A stretch of DNA of 64,000 nt from Mycobacterium dioxanotrophicus (lineage in GTDB: Bacteria > Actinomycetota > Actinomycetes > Mycobacteriales > Mycobacteriaceae). Below, one piece after another: positions 15,063-23,290 of the stretch; the first letter of the stretch is position 1, and the number at the start of each line of letters is the position of its first letter. The position numbers and the translations under genes are program-made. Location: contig NZ_CP020809.1 of NCBI RefSeq assembly GCF_002157835.1, positions 5,456,001 through 5,520,000 of the forward strand, given 5' to 3'. The notes beneath the pieces were generated by a model. The model was not told the origin of the DNA. It searched no databases and was given only the letters and a program-made list of their open reading frames with translations.

Positions 15063-16613
15063 ATGACCACGACCGAACGCACCGAGTTGCCCACCGCCGA
15101 TGACCTGCGCGTGCAGGTGCGTCAGGCCTTCGAGTCCGTTGGCGCAACGGTCACGCTGGGCCCGCCCGGAGCCCATCCGGCCGGCGTGCCCGCCAGTACC
15201 CCGATCACCGGGGACGTGCTGTTCACCATCGCCGAAGACAGCCCAGAACAAGTCGATACCGCCATAGCTGAAGCCACCCAAGCCTTTTCGATCTGGCGGA
15301 CCACACCCGCACCGGTACGCGGCGCGCTGGTGGCCCGGCTCGGTGAACTGCTCGTCGAACACAAGGCCGCACTGGCGGCACTGGTCACCATAGAAGCCGG
15401 CAAGATCGTCTCGGAGGCCCTCGGCGAGGTGCAGGAGATGATCGACATCTGCCAGTTCGCCGTCGGGCTGTCCCGGCAGCTCTACGGGCGCACCATCGCC
15501 TCCGAGCGCCCGGGTCACCGACTCATGGAAACCTGGCATCCGCTGGGCGTCGTCGGCGTCATCACCGCCTTCAATTTCCCCGTCGCGGTATGGGCATGGA
15601 ATACCGCCGTCGCGCTGGTGTGTGGCGACACCGTGGTGTGGAAGCCTTCCGAGCTGACGCCGCTGACCGCCATCGCCTGCCAGGCCCTGATCGAACGGGC
15701 CGCCTCAGATGTGGGCGCCCCGGCGTCGGTGAGCCGATTGGTGCTCGGCGGCCGGGAACTCGGCGAACGCCTGGTCGACGACCCGCGGGTGGCGCTGCTC
15801 AGCGCGACCGGCTCGGTGCGGATGGGCCGGGAGGTCGGCCCACGGGTGGCGGCCCGGTTCGGCAAGGTCCTGCTGGAGTTGGGCGGCAACAACGCGGCGG
15901 TGGTCACCCCATCGGCCGATCTCGACCTCGCGGTGCGCGCCATTGTCTTTTCGGCCGCGGGCACGGCCGGGCAACGATGCACCACCCTTCGCCGGCTGAT
16001 CGCGCACTCAAGCGTCGCCGACGAATTGGTGTCGCGGATCGTCGCGGCCTACCGGAGTCTGCCGATCGGTGTGCCCGGAGCGGACGGCACGCTCGTCGGC
16101 CCGCTCATCCACGCACGTGCCTACCGCGACATGGTGGGTGCGCTGGACCAGGCTCGCGCCGACGGTGGCGAGGTGTTCGGTGGCGAGCGCAACGACATGG
16201 GTGACGAAGCCGCGTACTACGTGGCGCCCGCGGTGGTGCGCATGCCGGCCCAGACGGCCGTGGTGCACAACGAGACGTTCGCACCGATTCTCTACGTGCT
16301 GACCTACGACTCTCTCGACGAAGCCATCGCCCTGAACAACGAGGTGCCGCAAGGTCTTTCATCGGCGATCTTCACCACCGATGTCCGCGAGGCCGAACGG
16401 TTCCTTGGCGCCGACGGATCAGACTGCGGTATCGCCAACGTGAACATCGGCACGTCCGGCGCCGAGATCGGCGGCGCATTCGGCGGCGAGAAACAGACCG
16501 GCGGCGGCCGGGAATCCGGATCGGACGCCTGGAAGGCCTACATGCGCCGCGCCACCAACACCGTCAACTACTCGTCAGAGCTTCCCCTGGCCCAAGGCGT
16601 GCACTTCGGTTAG
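15063..16613 (+). CDS. pcd: Piperideine-6-carboxylate dehydrogenase
   Basis: A 516-residue aldehyde dehydrogenase. Family landmarks are FNFPVAVWAWN (cofactor/Asn), VLLELGGNNAAVV with the general-base Glu, and GTAGQRCTTLRR with the nucleophilic Cys. Length and the ELGGNN wording match the L-piperideine-6-carboxylate / alpha-aminoadipic semialdehyde dehydrogenases. With Lat it converts lysine to 2-aminoadipate. The ATG at 15063 has AAAGG upstream. It is divergent from lrpA, and the 59-bp gap should hold the shared control region. The enzyme is cytosolic and NAD-dependent by family. Confidence 0.93.
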   Translation: MTTTERTELPTADDLRVQVRQAFESVGATVTLGPPGAHPAGVPASTPITGDVLFTIAEDSPEQVDTAIAEATQAFSIWRTTPAPVRGALVARLGELLVEHKAALAALVTIEAGKIVSEALGEVQEMIDICQFAVGLSRQLYGRTIASERPGHRLMETWHPLGVVGVITAFNFPVAVWAWNTAVALVCGDTVVWKPSELTPLTAIACQALIERAASDVGAPASVSRLVLGGRELGERLVDDPRVALLSATGSVRMGREVGPRVAARFGKVLLELGGNNAAVVTPSADLDLAVRAIVFSAAGTAGQRCTTLRRLIAHSSVADELVSRIVAAYRSLPIGVPGADGTLVGPLIHARAYRDMVGALDQARADGGEVFGGERNDMGDEAAYYVAPAVVRMPAQTAVVHNETFAPILYVLTYDSLDEAIALNNEVPQGLSSAIFTTDVREAERFLGADGSDCGIANVNIGTSGAEIGGAFGGEKQTGGGRESGSDAWKAYMRRATNTVNYSSELPLAQGVHFG

Positions 16614-16620
16614 CGCCAGG

Positions 16621-16896
16621 TCAGCCGTCGGGTTCACACTCGACGTCGACGTAGACGGTGGTGAACCGCTGCGCGGTCACCTGAGTGCCGACCGGCACCC
16701 CGTGCACCCCGGTCACCGTGCACTGTGACAGCGGCACCCCGTTGGCGCCGTTGACCTGAACCGAGTAACCGGCTTCGGTCAAGTCCCGCACCACATCCGG
16801 GGCCTTCATGCCCCCGGTCGGTGCGGCCACCGCCACCCCCGCCAAGCCCACCGCGGCGAATGCGGTCGCAGCCAGTGCGCATATCGATCTGTTCAT
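16621..16896 (-). CDS. Small secreted PASTA-like hypothetical protein
   Basis: A 91-residue exported protein. The first 25 residues form a signal peptide (MNRSICALAATAFAAVGLAG.., cleavage near AVAA-PTGG). The mature part has KAPDVVRDLTEAGYSVQVNG and a VYVDVEC ending, a one-domain PASTA-like layout found in small mycobacterial secreted proteins, with two Cys that could form a disulfide. The AGGAGG ribosome site is perfect. It is separate from the Rieske gene upstream (58-bp gap). Possible cell-wall binding is inferred from the PASTA resemblance; no activity is known. Confidence 0.75.
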   Translation of the reverse strand: MNRSICALAATAFAAVGLAGVAVAAPTGGMKAPDVVRDLTEAGYSVQVNGANGVPLSQCTVTGVHGVPVGTQVTAQRFTTVYVDVECEPDG

Positions 16897-16954
16897 CTCC
16901 GGACCTCCTGCATGAGTCCTGCGACAATCGATATGTGCGACGGTTACAGCGTCC

Positions 16955-17674
16955 TCATGCCGGCTGGGCCGGAGGGGCGGGCGCCAACACCTCGATGACA
17001 CCGTCATGCTCTCGAACATCGAAGTGCGGCAGCGGTTTCGGAGCAATCGGCAATTGGTGGGTGAGCACCTGCCCGGCAGGCGAGAACGAGGTGACGTGGC
17101 ACGGGCACCGCAGACTGTCAGCGGAGTCGTCGAACCACAATTTGCATCCCTGGTGCGTGCACACCCCTGACACCGCTTCCACGCGGCCCCCGGCAGCCCG
17201 CCGCACGAATCCCGACACGGTACCCAGATCGAACGGCAGAACCGACCCCTCGTTCAGCTCGGCGCTTTTTGCCACCGGCAGCCAGGCACCGTCGTTGGGA
17301 ACCAGCTGGGAGCTGTCGGCCTCGTGCGAGTCGGTCGGCGCGCGCCTACCGGTGACCACATGATCGATGGATACGGCGGCGACGGCTGCCGTGGCCGCCG
17401 CGGCGGTACCGACGATGACCTGCCGACGCGTGGTCGACGCCCCCTGCCGAGCGGGGGCCGGTTCCTCCGGCTGCTCATGGGAAAGCTGTTGGGCGATACG
17501 GTTCTTGAGGCCGTCGACGAACTCCGGGCGGGGCTCGTCGGCACCGGGCCGGGCTGCCCGCAGCTCGATCGCGGTGCGGATCTGCGCGGCTTCGAAGTCG
17601 TCGGCGGGGAAGGATTCCGGTCGCCGGCCGGCGAGCAGATCGTCGACGTATTTGCGTACCCCGCGCCTGGTCAC
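16955..17674 (-). CDS. Membrane-anchored Rieske 2Fe-2S protein, possible anti-sigma partner
   Basis: A 239-residue protein. Residues 1-80 are cytoplasm-like and charged; TTRRQVIVGTAAAATAAVAA (residues 81-100) is a twin-arginine-style membrane anchor; residues about 130-230 form a Rieske domain with CTHQGC (172-177) and CPCH (190-193) as cluster ligands. The GTG start overlaps the stop of an ECF sigma-factor gene (GTGA), the position normally taken by an anti-sigma gene. A short cytoplasmic N-terminus, one membrane span and an external redox domain would suit a redox-sensing anti-sigma factor, but no ZAS motif (HxxxCxxC) is present. Simple electron transfer is the alternative. Confidence 0.85.
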   Translation of the reverse strand: MTRRGVRKYVDDLLAGRRPESFPADDFEAAQIRTAIELRAARPGADEPRPEFVDGLKNRIAQQLSHEQPEEPAPARQGASTTRRQVIVGTAAAATAAVAAVSIDHVVTGRRAPTDSHEADSSQLVPNDGAWLPVAKSAELNEGSVLPFDLGTVSGFVRRAAGGRVEAVSGVCTHQGCKLWFDDSADSLRCPCHVTSFSPAGQVLTHQLPIAPKPLPHFDVREHDGVIEVLAPAPPAQPA

Positions 17675-18207
17675 GGTGCCCCTCCCTCGTTGATCTGAGC
17701 TGCCAGTCGCAGCGCGCGGTGTTGCAGGACCTTTGCGTTGGCGACACTGACCCCCATGTCGTTCGCCGACTCTCGGACCGAGCGCCCTTGCAGGAACCGC
17801 AATTCCAGCACCCGCCGGTACTGCGGCGGTAGTTGGGCCAGCACGCCGGCCACGCGTTGCGGCGCGGTGCTGACCGCTTCATCGCCGGTGGCCGCTTCCA
17901 AGGCGGCGATGTCATCGATTGCGGTGATCTCCCGGCCCATGGTGGCCCGCCAGTGCGCGGCCAGCACCGTCCGGGCGGTCGCGCGCAGATATGACCGGAC
18001 CTCGGCCACGCTGGCCGTGAGCCGCAGCGGCCGCAACGCGGCCAGGAACACTTCCGAGGTGAGATCCTCAGCGTCGGCCCGGCTGCCCAGCCGGGCATAG
18101 AGCATCCGGTACACCCACGTCACGTTGTCGTCATACACCGATTCCCAGCTCGGGTAACAGGCTTCCGGTACCAACCGCAGCTCGGGTCGGTCACGTTGGG
18201 CCGACAT
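17671..18207 (-). CDS. ECF-type RNA polymerase sigma factor
   Basis: A 178-residue sigma-70 family protein with only regions 2 and 4. Region 2: YDDNVTWVYRMLYARLGSRADAEDLTSEVFLAAL; region 4: LPPQYRRVLELRFLQGRSVRESANDMGVSVANAKVLQHRAL, with the -35-recognising helix-turn-helix. It is translationally coupled to the downstream Rieske gene. Upstream, the same TGTAACCCG-N5-CTAYCT motif occurs facing this gene and facing the divergent cupredoxin gene, which suggests autoregulation and a divergent regulon. The exact ECF group cannot be set without a search. Confidence 0.92.
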   Translation of the reverse strand: MSAQRDRPELRLVPEACYPSWESVYDDNVTWVYRMLYARLGSRADAEDLTSEVFLAALRPLRLTASVAEVRSYLRATARTVLAAHWRATMGREITAIDDIAALEAATGDEAVSTAPQRVAGVLAQLPPQYRRVLELRFLQGRSVRESANDMGVSVANAKVLQHRALRLAAQINEGGAP

Positions 18208-18290
18208 CGAGTTTCTCCGGATGTCCCTGTATCGATTTCTGCGCCGTCACCGGCCTGCCACCTTTCGTCGTGCGGGAGCTCCGCACACCT

Positions 18291-18310
18291 AGGTAGGAGG
18301 GCGGGTTACA
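18291..18310 (-). promoter_or_regulatory. Mirrored ECF-type promoter motif, sigma-gene side
   Basis: Minus-strand TGTAACCCG (18302-18310), 5 nt, CTACCT (18291-18296). It matches the plus-strand motif at 18393-18412 in sequence and spacing. TGTAAC-type elements are plausible ECF -35 sequences. Confidence 0.5.
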
Positions 18311-18392
18311 TCCGGCCGCGCACCACACGCCTCAAGCATCCACCTGGTGCCGTCTCAAAGAGCGGAAAACCACCGCGCCGCCGCCGGCCCCG

Positions 18393-18412
18393 TGTAACCC
18401 GGCTCGCTATCT
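18393..18412 (+). promoter_or_regulatory. Mirrored ECF-type promoter motif, cupredoxin side
   Basis: TGTAACCCG (18393-18401), 5 nt, CTATCT (18407-18412), 44 bp before the cupredoxin ATG. It is the same motif as on the opposite strand at 18291-18310, about 80 bp away. Confidence 0.5.
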
Positions 18413-18455
18413 CGTGGTGACCGTTCTGCACCGCTTTCCAACCGGAGGTTCCGTC

Positions 18456-18947
18456 ATGTTCCGACGATTCCGAACAAGCGCCGTCGTCGCCGCCGCGGTG
18501 ATGACGGCGGCCGCACTGGCGGCGTGCTCGATTACGCCGTCGGCGACACCGTCGGCGGCGCCGCCGACGGTGAACTTCGGACCCAACGGAGGTACCTCGG
18601 TCGGTATGGCCCCGATGCAGGGCATGGCACCGATGAGCCCGGCGGCACCCGCGGCCACCGCGGGGACACCGGCAGACACGCCGTCGGCACCGGTGTCGGG
18701 TACGGCGGTGAGCATCAACAACTTCGCCTTCGTACCGGCCACCCTGACGGTGCACCGCGGTGACACCGTCACGTGGACCAATCACGACGAGGAACCGCAC
18801 ACCATCGCCGCCAACGACGGCTCGTTCCACTCCCCGGGCATGGACGCCAATGCCACTTACACCTACACCTTCACGAACGCAGGCAATTATGACTACATCT
18901 GCGGCATCCATCCGTTCATGCACGGAACCGTGGTGGTGACGCCATGA
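18456..18947 (+). CDS. Cupredoxin (plastocyanin-like) lipoprotein
   Basis: A 163-residue exported lipoprotein: signal peptide with lipobox LAAC (Cys24), a Met/Pro/Ala-rich linker with GMAPMQGMAPM that could bind Cu(I), and a C-terminal type-1 copper domain. The copper ligands expected of the family are visible as His115 (EEPHT), then Cys149, His152 and Met155 in CGIHPFMHG. It would carry electrons or buffer copper outside the membrane. GGAGG lies 7 bp before the ATG. Its stop overlaps the next ORF (ATGA), giving a cupredoxin-phosphoesterase-4TM operon opposite the ECF sigma-Rieske pair. Confidence 0.88.
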   Translation: MFRRFRTSAVVAAAVMTAAALAACSITPSATPSAAPPTVNFGPNGGTSVGMAPMQGMAPMSPAAPAATAGTPADTPSAPVSGTAVSINNFAFVPATLTVHRGDTVTWTNHDEEPHTIAANDGSFHSPGMDANATYTYTFTNAGNYDYICGIHPFMHGTVVVTP

Positions 18948-19885
18948 ACAACCAGCAGGACACCAACTCTGACCCGCAGGGCATGACCCGTCGGCAACTG
19001 ATCCGGCACGGCGCCTGGTTCGGCGCTGCGGTCGGGCTCGCCGTCGTCGGCGGTGAGGTGATCTCCCATGCCGCCGCTACGCCCACCGCCAATGTCGCCC
19101 GGCCGACACTGCGCTTCGCCCAGGTCAGCGACAGCCACATCGGATTCACCGGCAGTGCCAACACCGACGTCGTCGGCTCCTTCGGCCGGGCCGTCGACCA
19201 GATCAACGGGCTCGGCTACACACCGGATTTCGTCATCCACACCGGCGACCTGACGCACCTGGCCACCCCGGCTCAATTCGACCAGGTCAAGCAGATGATG
19301 CAGGGCCTCAAGACACCGCACGTGTTCACCGTGCCAGGCGAACACGATTCCGTCGACGACGCCGGCCAGAAGTACCGGTCGGTGTTCGGAGCGGGCACCC
19401 GCGGCGACGGCTGGTACAGCTTCGACATCGCGGGCGTGCATGTCATCGGCCTGGTCAACACGCTCAACCTGAAGAAGCTCGGCCACCTAGGGCCCGACCA
19501 GCTCGAGTTCGTCGAGAAGGACGTCGCATCGTTGTCGGCAGACACCCCGATCGTGGTATTCAGCCACATCCCGTTGTTCGCGATGTACCCGGACTGGGGC
19601 TGGGGCACCGACGATGCCACCCAGGCGCTGAGCTACCTGCGCCGGTTCTCCTCGGTGACCTGCCTCAACGGGCATGTCCACCAACTGTTCTCGAAGACCG
19701 AGGGCAATGTGACGTTCTACAGCGGGACCACCACGGCGTATCCGCTACCGCATCCCGGCGACGGCCCGGCACCCAAACCGGTGACGCTGCCCGCCGGCCG
19801 GCTACAGGATGCCCTGGGCATCCGGGAAGTCACCTACACCAAAGGCAACACCGCGCTGGCACTCAAAGAGGAGAAGCTGCAATGA
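18944..19885 (+). CDS. Tat-exported metallophosphoesterase
   Basis: A 313-residue calcineurin-like phosphoesterase. TRRQLIRHGAWFGAAVG (residues 15-31) is a Tat signal or anchor. The metal motifs follow in order: SDSHIG (D-x-H), HTGDLTH (GD), VPGEHDS (a GEHD variant of GNHD), FSHIPLF, and NGHVHQLF (GHxH). It hydrolyses an unidentified phosphoester outside the cytoplasm. Its start overlaps the cupredoxin stop (ATGA) and its stop overlaps the next ORF (ATGA), so all three are translationally coupled. Glu in place of Asn in the GNHD box is a family variant that may alter activity. Confidence 0.85.
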   Translation: MNNQQDTNSDPQGMTRRQLIRHGAWFGAAVGLAVVGGEVISHAAATPTANVARPTLRFAQVSDSHIGFTGSANTDVVGSFGRAVDQINGLGYTPDFVIHTGDLTHLATPAQFDQVKQMMQGLKTPHVFTVPGEHDSVDDAGQKYRSVFGAGTRGDGWYSFDIAGVHVIGLVNTLNLKKLGHLGPDQLEFVEKDVASLSADTPIVVFSHIPLFAMYPDWGWGTDDATQALSYLRRFSSVTCLNGHVHQLFSKTEGNVTFYSGTTTAYPLPHPGDGPAPKPVTLPAGRLQDALGIREVTYTKGNTALALKEEKLQ

Positions 19886-20301
19886 AATTGGATAATGTCG
19901 TCGCCAAAGTTGCAATCAACCTCGGTATCGCCACCGCGCTGCTGGCCAGCGCGGCCAGCCACGCCTACCTGTACCTGCACGGCTACCAACACATCCCAGC
20001 GATCGGCCCCGGGTTTCTCGTCCTGTCATCGGTTTTCGGTGCGTTCGCGATCCTCATCGCGGTCGGCGGACCGGCCTGGCTGCGGCTGGCCGCCCTGGTC
20101 GGGGCGGTCGGCGCGATCGGCGCGTTCGGGCTGTCCCGCTCGACGGGCCTGTTCGGTTTCGTCGAGTACGGCCTGGAACCGGCGCCGCACGCGCTGATCA
20201 GCCTGGTCTCCGAGGTGGTCGTCGTGGTGTTGGCCGGATGGTCATTGCGTGAACTCGTCGAGATCCCGGCAGATAACCCATTCCGGCAGAAAGTCCGGTA
20301 A
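19882..20301 (+). CDS. Four-TM hypothetical membrane protein
   Basis: A 139-residue integral membrane protein with four hydrophobic spans (about residues 10-28, 42-62, 66-86 and 100-121) and a short C-terminal tail ending NPFRQKVR. I recognise no family. It is coupled by ATGA overlap to the phosphoesterase and cupredoxin genes, and a DUF or quinol-interacting membrane partner for these extracytoplasmic proteins is plausible but unproven. The SDR gene starts 10 bp downstream and may belong to the same transcript. Confidence 0.75.
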   Translation: MKLDNVVAKVAINLGIATALLASAASHAYLYLHGYQHIPAIGPGFLVLSSVFGAFAILIAVGGPAWLRLAALVGAVGAIGAFGLSRSTGLFGFVEYGLEPAPHALISLVSEVVVVVLAGWSLRELVEIPADNPFRQKVR

Positions 20302-20310
20302 GCAGATGGG

Positions 20311-21135
20311 ATGCACATCGAAGACCGGGTAGCGATAGTCACCGGCGCAGGCTCGGGCATCGGGCGGGCATTGGCACAGGCACTGAGCGCGGCGGGAGCC
20401 CGCGTGGTGGTCGCTGACATCGACCATCCGGGAGCCGTCGAGACCGTGGAGCTCATCACCGGGTCCGGTGGTGCGGCGCTGGCGGCCCGTGCCGACGCCG
20501 CGGCGGCCGCCGACATCGAGAATCTGGTCGGTCTGGCCGAGAGTGACTTCGGGCCGGTCGACATCTACGTCGCCAACGCCGGGATCATGGGGGCACCGGG
20601 GCTGGGCGCCGACGCGGACTGGGACGTCATCCTCGACGTCAATCTGCGCGCGCACATCCGGGCAGCGAACATCGTTGTGCCCCAGTGGGTATCCCGCGGC
20701 ACCGGCTACTTCGTCTCGGTCGCCTCGGCGGCCGGGCTCTTGTCGCAGATCGGCGCCGCCGGCTACACCGTCACCAAGCACGCCGCCGTGGGGTTCGCCG
20801 AATGGCTCGCCATCACCTACGGCGACGACGGCATCGGAGTGAGCTGCGTCTGCCCGCTGGGAGTTGACACCCCGCTTCTCAACGCAGTCCGTGCGGCAGC
20901 CGACTCCGACACCCACGCCAGCGCCGAAGCCGTGGTGCGGTCCGGTGCGGTGATCACAGCCGACGAGGTGGCGACGGCCACGGTGGACGCCATTCGCGCC
21001 GACCGGTTCCTGGTGCTCCCGCACCCGGAAGTGCTCGACATGTACCGCCACAAGGGCAGTGACTACGACCGGTGGATCTCGGGTATGCGCCGCTACCAGC
21101 GGACACTCCGCAGTACCCAGGCGTCCGAAGATTAG
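20311..21135 (+). CDS. Short-chain dehydrogenase/reductase
   Basis: A 274-residue classical SDR. The cofactor motif TGAGSGIG is at residues 11-18, NAG in VANAGIMGAPG near 88, the catalytic Ser in SVASAAG, and YTVTK (Tyr/Lys) near 152-156. Acidic DIDH after the second strand suggests NAD rather than NADP. It starts 10 bp after the four-TM gene, so it may be read through from that operon. Substrate unknown; it could be a general alcohol or ketone dehydrogenase. Confidence 0.88.
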   Translation: MHIEDRVAIVTGAGSGIGRALAQALSAAGARVVVADIDHPGAVETVELITGSGGAALAARADAAAAADIENLVGLAESDFGPVDIYVANAGIMGAPGLGADADWDVILDVNLRAHIRAANIVVPQWVSRGTGYFVSVASAAGLLSQIGAAGYTVTKHAAVGFAEWLAITYGDDGIGVSCVCPLGVDTPLLNAVRAAADSDTHASAEAVVRSGAVITADEVATATVDAIRADRFLVLPHPEVLDMYRHKGSDYDRWISGMRRYQRTLRSTQASED

Positions 21136-21216
21136 CGTGCGCCGATAGTGGGTAGCGCAAGTGGGCAGCACGCACCCCACAGCGGTGGCCGTCACCGCGG
21201 CAGGAGGAGACACCTC

Positions 21217-21687
21217 ATGGATCTACGCAAGGCGGCCGTGAGCGCTGCGGAATCGCTGGCCACGACGGTCGCGGGTGTGTTCACCCCGGCTCCTGCGTCC
21301 GCCTACCCGACCATGAGCACATTCGGCAGTGAGCAACCCCTGTGCAGCGCTGACGGGACGGTGGGCACCGAATGGAGCGTCAGCGACCCTCAGCCCAGCG
21401 ACGACGCGATGCCGTTCCCTGTGACCGGCTGGCTGTGGAAGGTGGTCGCGACGGTGACCGCGGTTCACGGTGTGACCACGCCGATCGTGTCGGACTTCTC
21501 CGCGCGCGCCGCGGACGGGCAGAACTATCCCGCACTGGACAAGGCGCCCAGCCCGCCGGCGCTGAACCCGTCCCCGCTGCGCCAGGGCGGCTCGGCAACG
21601 GGTGCCGTGTATTTCGATGTCGTCGGCCCGCCGCCCACCAGCGTCGTCTACAACAACGGCGTGCAGGATCTGCTCATCTGGTCGTGA
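21217..21687 (+). CDS. MPT63-like secreted protein (DUF1942)
   Basis: A 156-residue protein whose mature part closely follows mycobacterial MPT63/MPB63: YPTMSTFGSEQPL, an internal WKVVATVTAVHGVTTPIVS, FSARAADGQNY, and the terminal YFDVVGPPPTS..NNGVQDLLIW. This family has an immunoglobulin-like beta-sandwich fold and is secreted in M. tuberculosis. The N-terminus (first about 28 residues, ending PASAYP) is a weak signal peptide with little hydrophobic core and an unusual Glu. AGGAGG precedes the ATG at 21217. Function is unknown; it is a mycobacteria-specific antigen family. Confidence 0.85.
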   Translation: MDLRKAAVSAAESLATTVAGVFTPAPASAYPTMSTFGSEQPLCSADGTVGTEWSVSDPQPSDDAMPFPVTGWLWKVVATVTAVHGVTTPIVSDFSARAADGQNYPALDKAPSPPALNPSPLRQGGSATGAVYFDVVGPPPTSVVYNNGVQDLLIWS

Positions 21688-21707
21688 CCCTCTTCGGCAC
21701 CACGCAG

Positions 21708-23144
21708 TCATCCGCCCGTCGTCTGGTCGTGCGCGGCCCGGCGCGCGACAGGCGGGATGTATTCACCGAGCAGCGTGCGGTGCCACCAGACGTGCTCGCG
21801 TCTGAGCTCGTGCCAACTGCTGAAGCGGTACCGGTAGAGCCGAGCGCGCACATAATGCGGGGGTGACTCGGGAAACGGGTTGCGCCGCAACAGCCGAACG
21901 GTGTCGGCGTCGTTGTCCAGCAGCAGCCGCAGGAAGGCGGGCAGCCAGTCTTTGGCATACGCCGGGGATATTGCGACAAACCACATCAACCAGTCGAGGC
22001 GCAGATGGTAGGGCGCGATCTGCGGGGGCCGACGGTGCACATCGCCTGGTTTGCCCTTGAATTCGTATTCCAGCCACACCGTGTGTTCGGTCAGCCGGGT
22101 GTCCGCGGTGCCTTCGATCACCACCTCGTCACGAGCGCGGCCGACGACGCCGAACGCCCCGTAGGTGTTCACAAGGTGATATCGATTGAAGGAGGCGTTC
22201 ATTCGCTGCCTGCGCGACAGCAGGTTGTGCACCGGGCGGTAGCTGAGGACGATCACCGCTACGGCGAATACCACGACCACGACCACGAACCAGACCGGCG
22301 GATCGGGCAGCGACGGACATGCGATCCCCACGAAGCGATCCGGGATGGCACTGCACGCCAGCACGATCGTCACCCAGTTGAGCCAGGCGAAGTTCCCGGA
22401 CAGCACGAGCCACAGCTGCGTCACCACCACCACGACGCCTGCGGCACCGGCCACCGGCTGCGGCGCGAACAACAGGAACGGCACCACCAGCTGAGAGACG
22501 TGATTACCCGCGACTTCGACGCGGTGCAGCGGTTTGGGCAGGTGGTGGAAGTACCAGCTGAGCGGGCCCGGAATCGGCTGCGTCTCATGGTGGTAGTACA
22601 GGCACGTCAGATTGCGCCAGCAGCTGTCACCGCGAATCTTGATCAGGCCGGCACCGAACTCGACCCGGAACACCAACCACCGTGCCAGCCACAGCACCAG
22701 TACCGGAGGTGCGATGTCGTCGTTGCCCAGGAACATCACCAGAAACCCGGCTTCGAGCAGCAGCGATTCCCAGCCGAACGAGTACCACGTCTGCCCGACG
22801 TTGACGATCGACAGATAGAGCACCCAGATCAGCAACCACACCGGCAGGGCCGCCCACAGCGGCACCACATCTCCGCCACCGGCGAGAAGCACTGCCGACA
22901 ACAGCGCCCCCACCCAGCATGTCAGCGCGAAAAATCGGTCGGAGTAATGGAGTTGGAAGATGCTGGGCGCGGCGCGGAATGGGGTTCGGGCCAGATAGCG
23001 GGGAACCGGCAGCATGCCCCGCTCACCGATGAGCGCGCGGAACTGCCGAGCGGCCGCGACGAACGCGATCAGGTAGATCGCCGCGATCCCCCGCTGCAAC
23101 ACCTGTCTGGCCAACCAGTATTCGGGTGCGGTAAACCATTGCAT
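21708..23144 (-). CDS. Lipase maturation factor family membrane protein
   Basis: A 478-residue protein with about 8-9 hydrophobic spans in the N-terminal two thirds and a soluble C-terminal domain. Segments such as SFGWESLLLEAGF, KIRGDSCWRNLTCLYYHHE and QPIPGPLSWYFHHLP are diagnostic of the LMF1 (lipase maturation factor) family, and PPQIAPYHLRLDWLMWF is in the C-terminal conserved domain. In animals LMF1 helps fold lipases in the ER; the bacterial role is not defined, though assistance to exported proteins is a possibility. The gene is monocistronic, convergent with the MPT63-like gene, with a 20-bp gap. Confidence 0.85.
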   Translation of the reverse strand: MQWFTAPEYWLARQVLQRGIAAIYLIAFVAAARQFRALIGERGMLPVPRYLARTPFRAAPSIFQLHYSDRFFALTCWVGALLSAVLLAGGGDVVPLWAALPVWLLIWVLYLSIVNVGQTWYSFGWESLLLEAGFLVMFLGNDDIAPPVLVLWLARWLVFRVEFGAGLIKIRGDSCWRNLTCLYYHHETQPIPGPLSWYFHHLPKPLHRVEVAGNHVSQLVVPFLLFAPQPVAGAAGVVVVVTQLWLVLSGNFAWLNWVTIVLACSAIPDRFVGIACPSLPDPPVWFVVVVVVFAVAVIVLSYRPVHNLLSRRQRMNASFNRYHLVNTYGAFGVVGRARDEVVIEGTADTRLTEHTVWLEYEFKGKPGDVHRRPPQIAPYHLRLDWLMWFVAISPAYAKDWLPAFLRLLLDNDADTVRLLRRNPFPESPPHYVRARLYRYRFSSWHELRREHVWWHRTLLGEYIPPVARRAAHDQTTGG

Positions 23145-23290
23145 GTGTGGGCCTGTCGAGGGGCTCTTTCCATGCTAAGCACCCAGCCGTCGCGGCGGCA
23201 ATGTCTGCCCGCCTGCCGCCGCGGCGGGCGCCCGATGGTTCTTTCCGCAAACATCATGCGGCCAACCGGAATTCGATGGTGGAAGTCGGC

